64,000 nucleotides of DNA from Leucogyrophana mollusca. Lineage: Eukaryota > Basidiomycota > Agaricomycetes > Boletales. The notes beneath the pieces were generated by a model that made no database searches, was not told the DNA's origin, and saw nothing but the letters and a program-made list of their open reading frames with translations. Shown here piece after piece: positions 35,101-45,240 of this stretch. A program made the position numbers and the translations under genes. The stretch spans positions 124,001 to 188,000 of the forward strand of contig MU266338.1 of NCBI GenBank assembly GCA_021014945.1, in the 5' to 3' direction. The stretch's first letter is position 1, and each line of letters starts with the position of its first letter.

Positions 35101-36156
35101 AGAAATCGAGTGCTACGGCAATGAGCTCTCCGGAACGAAACCTATACTGCCATGAGCGCTTCCCGACTACTTCCGAGACAGGACTGACATAGCCGTTGTG
35201 GAAACATCAACATTTACCAGTACCTGTCCGACTGTCGGCCTGACAGATCTATGCACGCCTATGAGAGGAGATCAAATGTGGAAGGAATCAAAACGCTGAC
35301 TGAAAATATCCACGCCATAGTTCGAGTCCTCCACCGATTGGTCGCTTGCCGGCCTCGGTGAAAAATGCTCGTGCATTGTTGGGATATTTCCTGCATATCA
35401 AGATATCAGACACGTGGGCAGGAGACAGGGCAATATACTCGCAAGTTCGGAGCCTGGCGAACAAGGAACTGCAGGATGTTGGTCCCGACTATGATATTCG
35501 GCGTCAAAGCCTTCTGTCCACCACGCTTCACGAATTCGTTTAGATCCCTGGCAATAAGATTAATGAGAGAAATAGCGTTCAATGGAAACACCGAACCGGA
35601 AATCAATGGGGTCTCCAGCAACCCTCGACAATTTGATGGAGTACACTCCGCGGGAACCCGAGGGGTCCGCAGGGAGGGGTCGGTCAGATAGCGAAACGTA
35701 GAACTTGCAAGGTTATGAGTATACGCGGAGGGACTATGGTGCGCACGCTCACATTTCCAGTACTCCCGTCCGCTAACATCAATGCATGAGACGAATACAA
35801 GATGGCCTTCCCGTCATACACGCAGCGGGGGTTGAATATAGTTGGCGCAGTATGGTTCTGAAGTCTCTCGACGATCGCGTGGCGTTTGCGTGGGTTCTTT
35901 TCATCAGGATCGATTACTGACACAGTTAGCAATCAACGGAGATGATTCGAGTTGGATCATAAAATCGCCACTTACAAACTGCAAGCGGGCGATAGTCGCT
36001 GTCGCGTCAGCCGCATCGACGCGTTACAAGGGGTGACGCACCTTCATACTGGTAGAACACCTTAGTTGGCAAGGTGCTCACCGCAAAACTGTTTGTAATG
36101 ACTTGAAGGGAAGTCCCTCTAGTTCCCCGAGCGGAAGTGAGTGACACAGTAGACAT
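32188..36156 (-). CDS. Argonaute (RNA silencing)
   Basis: Small-RNA-guided nuclease or repressor of the quelling pathway. The ATG at 36156 opens [21 protein letters not shown] domain: [33 protein letters not shown]. Linker 1: [189 protein letters not shown], then [18 protein letters not shown], ending at 32188. The tetrad appears to be D-E-D-D, complete for slicing. More than fifteen short introns, including two micro-exon candidates, and roughly 900-950 residues. It faces the uncharacterised gene at 30903. Confidence 0.94.
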
Positions 36157-36775
36157 CCTGTGGGCCAAAAGTGGGTCCAAAAAGTGAGGGGGACCAGGAT
36201 GTCTTATCTGGTTCGCGAAGAAGGGGGATAACCCGAAACGGCATTCTGAGGTTCAATAGCCTGTCTTCTTGCAATATTCTTTAATGACCCCTCTTCGATG
36301 GGGTATACATTCTTTGTGTGCCAACTAGCCTCAATCGATGGCTCGATGATCAGTCGCTTCTTGAAGCCCGAGGTGCTGCAGGGGTGCCGTCGTATCTCGT
36401 CAATGATCAGTGGGCAACCGTCTCGTATCTTCTCCGATCAGTCTGTCCTCAGCTCCTCTTCTTGTTCGGAGATTTAAGATGATATCTTTATGAGGAAGAC
36501 CCTTAGGATCACAACGAAACTCAGTACACAGCGCGAAGCACTCGAGAAAGCCGAAGGGCAACCGTTCGGCCGGGACAACTGAACGAAAAACACAATAACA
36601 CGCAAGTAGGAAGAACAGGTCACAGTACGTAGCAGAGTGTATAGAATGGGAATATATGTAGGAAAAAGAATCCCGCTCGCCGTACTATAAAGTCCCCGTC
36701 ACCGAGAGGCGCATTACGAAGCCTGATGAAACCAAGGTAAAAGTGCAGCCGCAAACGCTTCCCTGCCGAACGCGT
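36157..36775. other. upstream region of Argonaute
   Basis: About 620 bases between the Argonaute start and the end of Ypt1 on the same strand. No gene seen. Confidence 0.4.
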
Positions 36776-37886
36776 TCAGCAGCACGACCCAGATTGTTGC
36801 TGTTGAACAGATTGACCAGGGGTCACTGTTGACGATTTCGCACCTCCCGCAGGTGTCGACGTAGAACCCATTCTGTGACACAGTAAGGTCAAACTCGGTG
36901 TCGAGTATCAAAGGATTACACGCACCGGTCCTTAATCTGCTTCGCCATCGTCAAGAAAGCCTGCTCGACGTTTGTCGCATTCTTTGCCGACGTCTCCAGG
37001 AAGGGAATAGATAACTGGTCTGCGAATTCCTGCGCAAATATAAGCTTGCAGCCCCCCAAAAACAATTGAATGTGGTGAACTAACCTTGGCCACGCTGTAC
37101 TCAACAACCTTCTTGCTTGTCAAGTCAGACTTGTTGCCAACCAGCAGCTTGTTGACGCCCTCCGACGCGTAACGGTCTATCTCCTGAAGCCACTGTTTAA
37201 CATTCGTGAAAGTGTCTGTCGGAAGAATGGCGTAAGTAACAGATATGGCGTAGTAATGCTCTGCGAATACCGTTGTCGGTCACGTCGTAAACCACAATGA
37301 TACCGTGAGCGCCTCTGTAGTACGACGAAGTAATGGTCCGGAAGCGCTCTTGCCCTGATAACCACGTAGATTGATAAGGCAAGTCACAATACTCGGCACT
37401 AATTTGCTACACACCTGCTGTATCCCACTGAAACACCACAACAAACGATCAATGTGAGTATGCGCTGAGATTATGGTCGGGAAATCGAAGTCATCCAACC
37501 CTCCTCAGCGGCACCTCCGCGAGACACGGAAATGACAGCCTTGGAACGCCCTCAAAATTGCTTTGAAGGTCGTCGTCATCCGCACTTGCCGGGACGAGTT
37601 GTCGAATATGAGAAAAATAAGAATGGATGGCACACCACTGACAATTTGCAATTTCACAGTCTTGCCCTCGAGTTCAATGGTGCGAATCTTGAAGTCGACA
37701 CCAATGGTGCTGATGTAACTCTCTGTGTACGTGTCGTCTGCGAAACGGAGCAAGAGACAGGACTATGGATACCGAAAATGATTGAGCAACGGCGTAAGCT
37801 CGCCACCAGACAAATTTCACCTTTCCGACACCGGAGTCTCCGATGAGGAGGAGCTTGAAGAGGTAGTCGTATTCGCTAGTATGCAT
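36776..37886 (-). CDS. Rab GTPase Ypt1/Rab1
   Basis: Controls ER-to-Golgi and intra-Golgi vesicle tethering and autophagosome formation. The ATG at 37886 begins [22 protein letters not shown], the Rab1 start. Exons give [20 protein letters not shown] (Rab1 effector region), [75 protein letters not shown] and [16 protein letters not shown]. The C-terminus is Gln-rich ([13 protein letters not shown]) with the double cysteine for geranylgeranylation, stop at 36776. About eight introns. Motifs and length (just over 200 residues) match Ypt1 rather than Sec4 or Ypt31. Confidence 0.95.
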
Positions 37887-38611
37887 TGTTGGGAGCGAGG
37901 GATGAGGTAGACGACAAAGAGGCTTGGGTAGTGAAAAGGTAGAACAAGGGAGCAGTTGAAAGGCGGTACTGGTGGTGGTGCTGTGTGACGCGTGGCCTAA
38001 GCGTGACCTCAAGTTCCTAGGGCGCTGTACCGCCACCGGTCACACAACTTGCCTCCGCAGTTCTCAGTCAACCACCATGACGTGACAGTCACCGTAATTT
38101 ATCTGAGCTGTATGCAGTCGTTACTCTGACTGAGGTCTCTGCGGCCAGGAATACAGGCTTGGACCCAGGGGTGCCACCCGTTTTGCCGCCGGACAGACTG
38201 AACTCGACTGTTATAGCTCACAGTGCCGCGGATCTAGCGTTCTCAGTTTAACCTCCAGTACTTCAGTCTTCTGGCCTGAGCAAGGACGGCGGGTGAGTCA
38301 TTTCTGCTGCTCAATTGATTTTGACCGGCTGTGTGCTTCGTCCCCCCTACTGGATGCGTGGTGAGTCAAGTAACAGCTGTGTACAACCACCGGCATGTGA
38401 GGATACGTGGAACGGGTAGAATCCCAAGTTGGGGCTGGCTTTTGATTCGGTATTGCCATCTAGGTGTTCTTGGCAGTTGGAAGCAGACTGAGACATTTTA
38501 ATTCGAGTTCAGTCTATCGACCTTTTGGGATAGGATGGACATCTGGCGGCTCCTCCCACTCCGTTTCTACCGCACTCACTGTATCCTTGCCAATTCCCTT
38601 TGATTCAGGAT
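37887..38611. other. divergent intergenic region (Ypt1 / aspartic protease)
   Basis: 725 bases holding the promoters of two genes that point away from each other. An alternative upstream first exon of the protease (38535-38600) is possible but could not be joined. Confidence 0.4.
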
Positions 38612-40341
38612 ATGCAGTCCAAAGCCATTCCTAGTGCTCTACGACAGAGCCAGCGCAGTCTCTTGAGCACTGGCACGCAGCTTCCTTTGCGGCGGGTACC
38701 TCGGGAGGTTTCTCGTGTCCTCAGCAGTGATGTGCCCGTTGTTAGCAGTCAACAATTGTAAGTGCTCGCAGTCTTGGTTAGATGTCTTAGTCTGCTCACA
38801 CTCTAGATGACAGCGCGTACCTCGTTCGTGTGATGTACGTGCCGACCATGATCAATAATCTTTGCATCCTAGACATATCCACACAGTATCGGCGGCCAGG
38901 ATTTCTGGGTGACCTTTGATACTGGCTCGTCCGACCTGGTAAGACAGTGTTTTTACCGTTTGTTCCCTCAATTCGTGATGAGACCATTTGGCAGTGGGTT
39001 GTCTCCGTGGACTGCTCGGACCCGGACTGTGAATCCATCAAAAAATACTCAGAGTCTGCGTCCACGACGCTGACGTTGTCAAATCAACCATTCAAGCTGA
39101 AGTACCTGCTCGGCTCAGTATCTGGGACTGTTGGCTCCGAAATTGTGACGCTTGGACCGTACCAGATATCATCCCAGACCTTCGGTCGGTCTCTGTTGCA
39201 CAAACCAACGCTACTCACGCTGATACCACACCTCAATCTACAGCTCTGGCTACTCAGACGGATGGGCTTGGTCTCGCCGACACCGGTAATTCCGGCATCC
39301 TTGGACTTTCATTCTCCCTCACAGCGTCCATTTCACCATCATCGGGAACCACGATTCTCGAAAATCTTTTCTCCCATTTTGACGATGCTCACCGTTACTT
39401 TGCTTACAAGCTAGGCCGTAACGAAACACACGATGCATCAAGGGCAGATTCTTCATTCACCATAGGAGAACTGGACTCGAATATCCTCAATGACACAAAC
39501 AAGCTAGCTTTCACGCCCGTTTACAGTGCAACCAAGGACGCGTACGACTACTGGAAGCTCCAGATCCAAGCTCTCACCATCGACTCATACCCTCTTCCAA
39601 TGTCCAGATCACTCGTCCAGGGGAGCAACGCTCCAATCGCTGTCCTAGATACTGGAACGACGCTCATTTTGGGACCAAGCACCGACGTCAACGCTTTTTG
39701 GGCAGCCGTGGGTACCGGGGGTTCTGCTCGTTACAACCAAGATTCTCAGTTGTGGGAAGTGCGGTGCGAGAGAGCAGTAGATGTGCGGTTTGTACTAGGG
39801 AACAAGGATGACGCGAGAGAGTACGCCCTCCATCCCGAGGATATCAGCTGGGCTGAAGGACAGCGAGTTGATGGTTGGTGTACTGGTGGTATTCAAGTGA
39901 ATGACGGAGTGAGTGTTGGGTGTTCAACCGTGTCATCTGTCCTTGACATATCTTTCTAGGTTAACTCTGGGGACTGGCTCCTCGGAGATGTCTTCTTGCG
40001 TGTATGTCCGCTAACTCCTTAGAAGTGTGTAATCCCTGACATTTCCCCTTTAGAATGTATATGTTGTCCACCAAGGAGCGACAGGCGCTAACCCGCCGAT
40101 GATTGGACTCTTGAACATGACGGACCCGGACACGTCAATGGTGCAATTCCAACAAGCACGAGGTCCTGACTCGGCCCCCCCGCCTTCGGCACAAACGCGC
40201 GGACGAACTTCGGGGTCATCCCAAGCAGATGTCATCGCCGCGTGTACAGTCTGCGGTGTGGGCGGGTTCTTGTTAGGTGCCGTCGCGATCCTGGTCTTAA
40301 GGTCAAGAAGACGCTCCAGGAGACATAAAATCAGATTGTAA
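38612..40341 (+). CDS. pepsin-like aspartic protease with C-terminal membrane anchor; one frame break
   Basis: Family A1 endopeptidase. The catalytic motifs are FDTGSSDLW (exon ending near 38939) and VLDTGTTLILGPS (near 39642). Between them lie EIVTLGPYQISSQTFG, LGLADTGNSGILGLSF and SSFTIGELDS, and after them GDWLLGDVFLRNVYVVH. The C-terminal 60 residues have a Ser/Pro-rich stem and a helix (VGGFLLGAVAILVL) with the cytosolic cluster RSRRRSRRHK, so the enzyme should sit at the surface or in the vacuole membrane. The frame breaks at about 39183-39197: one inserted base, or removal of two, is needed to pass from SSQTFG to VAQTNATHAD. The propeptide and signal peptide region before VNNYDSAYLVRV could not be joined cleanly, so the ATG at 38612 is provisional. 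Confidence 0.82.
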
Positions 40342-40484
40342 CTTAGGAAAATGTCCGGTATTACAGAGTGTAAGACAAATACGAGACTACAATATCCGTT
40401 GTACGGGAGATATCCGGACCGTAAGTGTTATACAAGAGTTGAAGGGTCTAGTTGCTATATGTTTCCGCTGGGGGCACGCTTACC

Positions 40485-41066
40485 TTACTTTTGCTGACCT
40501 GTCTGAATGTAGCTCGGCTGATATCCATGCCCAACGTTCGGCGCAGGGCCGGGGCTTCCCATTGGAAAGCTTTGCTGTCCGGGGTGCTGGTATCCAGGAT
40601 GCGCCATGGGAGGCTCCCATCTATGAAATAATTCAGGATTATCCAAAGCCAGGCCAAAGGACTAGCAGCCTCACCCTGGCTGCATGTCGATCTGTACTTG
40701 ACATATGCTGCACATCCAGACATGCTTGGAGTTCATTGGGACGAGGGGTACAAAGCATAGCTCAAACCACGTGCGAGACTTGGCAGCGAACATGGCCGCT
40801 ATGGATCGAACGAGCTCTCAGCCGAGCACTAGGTCACGCAGGACCGACGCACCATTATGGCACCGCGGACATATCCTCGCCCCTTGGTCTCCGTCCGGCT
40901 TGATCTTTGTCGGACAACCCACTGCGCAGCAGACTCGCAATTAGTGCGTGTCGGTTCGATGTCCGGGTGCAACATACTGATGATGGGCAAACAAACTGGA
41001 AGGATGATTAGTTCAAGCTGACTAGTCAGTGAGTGATTATACGCAAAACTTACAGAAGAAATCCAT
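40485..41066 (-). CDS. zinc-ribbon 15 small protein
   Basis: Small zinc-binding protein of a conserved but functionally uncharacterised fungal family. The ATG at 41066 starts MDFFFCLPIIMGCPTKIK, spliced from three exons. Then come the first Cys pair (ICPRCHNGAS), the family core SRTWFELCFVPLVPMNSKHVW and the second Cys pair (MCSICQVQ). A last exon gives a Pro/Gly/Gln-rich tail (GYQHPGQQSFPMGSPGPAP) ending at 40485. The two CxxC pairs make one zinc ribbon. Five introns; the fourth exon joins with a short 39-base intron. The tail is prion-like in composition, as is usual in the family. Confidence 0.8.
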
Positions 41067-41460
41067 GACGGCGTGTCAAGTACGAGTCTGGGTGCACTCT
41101 TGATGTTGTGGATAAGTGGAAGGTGAGAAAGAGAGATGGAGCTAAGTCTTTCCTTAGTCACGCCTAGGCTGCGCACTGAACGGACGACGCTCAGCCTGAA
41201 CGAGACTGCTAAGACAATCCTCCAGGTTGGGAAGTGTCACAAGAAATATACATTACATCGACATAATTGAATGATACATAAGACTATTGATACCAGGACC
41301 GCCATTAACTGGTGATAACGTCCTTTTGATCCAATGAGTCCTAGAAGCGGAGCCGGTGAACGCCTACCGAGGCAATTGCTTAATTCACGGAGCAGACAGA
41401 GTGATCTGGAGTCATAACATGAAGAATTACGCTCACGCAACAAATGAATAAAATGACCCG
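41067..41460. other. region between zinc-ribbon gene and PEF gene
   Basis: About 390 bases. It may hold the true last exon of the penta-EF-hand gene, which was not identified, and the zinc-ribbon promoter. Confidence 0.35.
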
Positions 41461-42638
41461 TACCTTCATGAATTCTTCGTAGCTGAGCTGCACCCAACCG
41501 TCGTTATCGGTGTCCACCCTTCAATTGTTACGGTTTAACGCGTGTTTTCAGGCGGTGAATGGACGAGTATGCTCACCGCTGGAAGGATTCGGTGAGCGTC
41601 TTGACAGAAACGCATGCTCGGAGAAAGCGGTCAAAGGTAATTCCTGGAGGTGGCCCATATCCCCCGACGGGACCGGACGCTGGACAGCTATCGGTCAACT
41701 GACATCGTGATGAGCACAAGATTTTGTGATCACCATATTTGCGCTCCAACAAAGTAAGCAAAGGGGGGGAGAGGTTGTATCCAAAGCTCCGCAGAGCCTC
41801 AGCTAGCTCACGCCCTTCAATAGAACCACTTTGATCCCTATCGAAGTGCTTGAAGACGCGCTAATGTTTCGAGCCGCCACAAAGCGTAAAGAGGGAAGAG
41901 GTATTAGGAAGTGTTACAGACGCGGTGAAGTTTTGGAGGCGTCACCTGCCAATCCGCAATGTACTTCCACAAACCAGCAAACTCTGCGAGTGCCAGCGTA
42001 AACATATTTTGTGGTCCGGGCCCTAATTGACGTACCTGTGAATCCGATTGTCCCGCTGCGATCGACATCCTGAGTTTGGAAGTATATTCGAATCAGTAAG
42101 GTAATTACAATATTCTGCCTGCATCATGATCAAACGCACAAAGATATTCATGAGCATCTTCACCGTGTCAAGGTCAAACTCTAGACGTGGTGGCCAAATC
42201 AGTGAGGAGGATGTATCGCGAAACTACCTCAACAGGTTCCGACTGTCTTTGTCGCTCTGAATGCCACTTATGCACCAAATAGAACAGGATCGACAAAGAA
42301 CAGTCTAACGACGAGGATAGCATCGACTCGTATATGGCAAGGATACTCACTGGACCAGTTGCCTGTCAGTGATGGGTCAATGTTTGACAGTCTTTTTTCC
42401 TGATTCTCATCTGACTGGACGCACCATTGACCAATGCATTCTGTAACTCTGTCACGCTGAGTGTACCCGATCGATCTGTATCTACGGCACTGAACCATTG
42501 CCACAACTGAGGGTCTTCCCCTGCTGGTGGGCCTTGTTGATAAGAGTAAGACCGCGAGTTAGATGGTGAGTGGTGATGGTGGTGATGGTGAGAATCTGAG
42601 CGGTTCACGTAGCCAGCATTGCTGTTATAGTAAGCCAT
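41461..42638 (-). CDS. penta-EF-hand calcium-binding protein (ALG-2/Pef1-like)
   Basis: Calcium sensor of the ALG-2/peflin/yeast Pef1 group, tied to membrane traffic, ESCRT and budding. The ATG at 42638 opens a disordered leader with seven consecutive His (SDSHHHHHHHSPSNSRSYSY). EF1: VDTDRSGTLSVTELQNAL. Then FDLDTVKMLMNIF, EF2: DVDRSGTIGFTEFAGLWKYI, EF3: FDRDQSGSIEGRELAEALRS, GPPPGITFDRFLRACVSVK and EF4/5: VDTDNDGWVQLSYEEFMK. Around seven introns, one perhaps unusually long (about 160 bases before FDLDTV). The last residues after FMK are unresolved: read-through stops at 41380, while family members usually end in a short hydrophobic tail. Confidence 0.88.
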
Positions 42639-45240
42639 TGTTTACCCGCCTGAGACGCGGGTTGGGATTTGTTGAGACACGGGAAAGACTGAAGGATGGT
42701 GGGAACTGATGGGAGGTCGACTGCGAAGGATATGAAGGTCCGCAAAGGTGGCTGTGTCACATCATCCTGTAAAGAGCTGTGAGCGTCAGAGTGACGCCTC
42801 TAGGGCACAGCGTCAGAGCGCCTATTTCCCCGCAACGAGCCACGATCGACTCAACGCGAAGCCGTCAGCATCCGAGGAGACCGGACAAAGAGCCGCGCTG
42901 ACTATAGTAACTGTCGTGTTGAATCTTCACCGAGTGCCTTACAACTGAGATTCGATACCCAATGTCTTCCTTGCATAGCTGAATGCTGTTGAATCCTACT
43001 CATGGAACGTCGGACAGCTTGATATGACCCGATTAGTGCGCCGAGGCGCAAACTGAATCCAACCCGAACCATGTCCAGTACCAGCCTTCCGTCGACCTGC
43101 CATGCGTAGTGTTTTGGGGCAAAAACGATGGCGGGAACTAAGAACTTGGCACGCATGAGGCAGACGCTAAAGACCGAAGTGCGTGGTGCATGCTGTTGAG
43201 ATTCGGGAAAGGGAGAAATCAAAATAGCGGGGCGCACCGTTGATGTTTGCACACAGGCATCAGAAAGGACCTTCTATTGGCTCCAGAGTGCGACTGTTTG
43301 GTTTCCGTTGTGCGGCAACGGCGTAGACTCGTCGAAATAGATTTCCACGTCGTGCGCCAGCGATCAATCTGATATCGCGCGGCCCGTTAGATGTGACCAA
43401 CAAGGGAGAAATGCGCAGAACGCCGAGTCATTCACAACGGACTGCCAGCAGCATCCAGCCCCCCATAGACTTGCCGTAGACAGACATATGAATTCAGAAG
43501 GAACACGGTCGTAAGTGGAACATACAATGTCGTTTTCTGGCAGAGTGGCTGCCGTCTTATACTTACATACTCGCCCATGTCCGTCCAACCAATTATTATT
43601 GGTTCCTCGCCGCACCTTCAAGCTCAAGATCTCCGGCCGGACACCGGCGATCCCAATTTTGCAGAACGGAGTGCCCCGTAAATTTTCGCGGCTTATCCAT
43701 GCTGTGGTGTCTGGACTTTCCATAGGCCGGTGAATTGGAACGCAAGTCGTGATCGTTATACTTGACTCGGAGGTAAGCAGATGCCAAGTGCAGTGCACCA
43801 TGGATATTGAACTGTCCACGTAGTGCCCCAGTGAGTCGGCTACTCAGCTGGGAACACTCCCGAACGTCCGCGAGGCGTGGGTTCTGTCACAGGCTTTCTC
43901 CCGTGCGACTCGACTGGCTGGTTGAGACATTTTGATGCGTGCGTATCCAGCATAAAACGCCTAAGCCAGGTCAGTTTCTTTATCACGGCGTCAGTAAGGT
44001 TCTTGTTGATAAAGAGAGATCTGTGTAGAAGCCATCTTTGTTTCGAGAAGGAGAGGGCGCTTCGACCGAATGGGGCGCATCTCGTGTTGGTACCCCACGA
44101 GTATCTGTTTCACGTTCAACAAAGGCCTGAGAGATATGACGGTGATAAATTGATCACGAGTTCGAAGCAGAAGTTCTGCCTGCGGCTATGTGCGGAGTAA
44201 GTAGGCATGTCCATCACCTCACCCTCCCAATTTCCCAGGACCTGCCTTCATGATCCCGCGATAAGGAAGGTAGGCTTGCGCACGACCTCTTATTGGGTAC
44301 AGGAAGGCTATCAATCCGCTGGTTTTCCGTTTCCGTTTTGTCCTTAATGAATTATGGAAGCCGGACGGAGTCTGTTCCGCCCTTTTAATTTTGGTTCTTC
44401 TCAACCCCATATCGCACTCCACTCAGAGGCATCAACTTGAAGAATTTGATCCAGTCACACCGAGGAGTTTCCCCACCGTGTCTGGTGAGCGATAATTCTG
44501 TGATGCTGCTGATTATGACAGTCGTGATGCTCTATGCTCTACGCAATTATCTTGCAGAGATCCGCGTCTCCTGACTCGTGGTGATGTGGTGTGCCCCACT
44601 TGTCATAAATCGTACCGACACCAAGGCCTCCTTGAGGCCATCTTCCCAGCTGAAATAGGTCCAATTATCCTGTCATAACATCTAGCACATATGGAGAAAC
44701 ATAATAATTTTTTTCAGCCGTTTTATAACAAAGTTCCATTCAACATAACTCGAAGGGCTGATAACCTGGCGAGTTCACATGAGTTGACGTACGTACTTGC
44801 ACAGGAGATCCTCCTGACAATTTCAAACCGTAGTAAGTTGAACGGCGCTGATAATCAAAATGTGACTCAGTCAACGCGAAATGAGTTTCAAGACTGTAAA
44901 TTCCCGCAAATGTTATAGTGGGCATGGTATATACTGTGCAGTAATGATATACATCTACGTTAACGGTGCGGTGATTATGCTAAGGCGTCAGGTAGAAGAT
45001 GTAAAAGATGGGGTCTAAGAACTTACAATGCAACATACGTGGATATCTATTCAAGACAACGATAACGGAAAGCAAGAAATGGAATGTAACAATCAGTGAA
45101 GAGTTCCAAGGTGAGATCAGGGTATGTAGCAGGGAGTAAATGCAGTAAATCAAAGTGATGCAACCAAAGGATACAACGCCCCAACAGGGTTTAGGTCCTA
45201 CGGCAGTGTAGATTTTGTGGAGAAAAGATAACGTCGAGAT
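42639..45240. other. 2.6-kb stretch without a resolved gene
   Basis: On the minus strand 43364-43990 shows plausible coding pieces, for example FNIHGALHLASAYLRVKYND and VLQNWDRRCPAGDLELEGA. I could neither join them in frame nor match them to a family. From about 44430 to 45240 the sequence is A/T-richer and appears non-coding; it should hold the 3' end of the transcription factor gene. Confidence 0.3.

Noticed and set aside
42580..42605. CAT/CAC repeat as a regulatory microsatellite
   Set aside because: It encodes the seven-histidine run in the leader of the penta-EF-hand protein, so it is explained as coding sequence.
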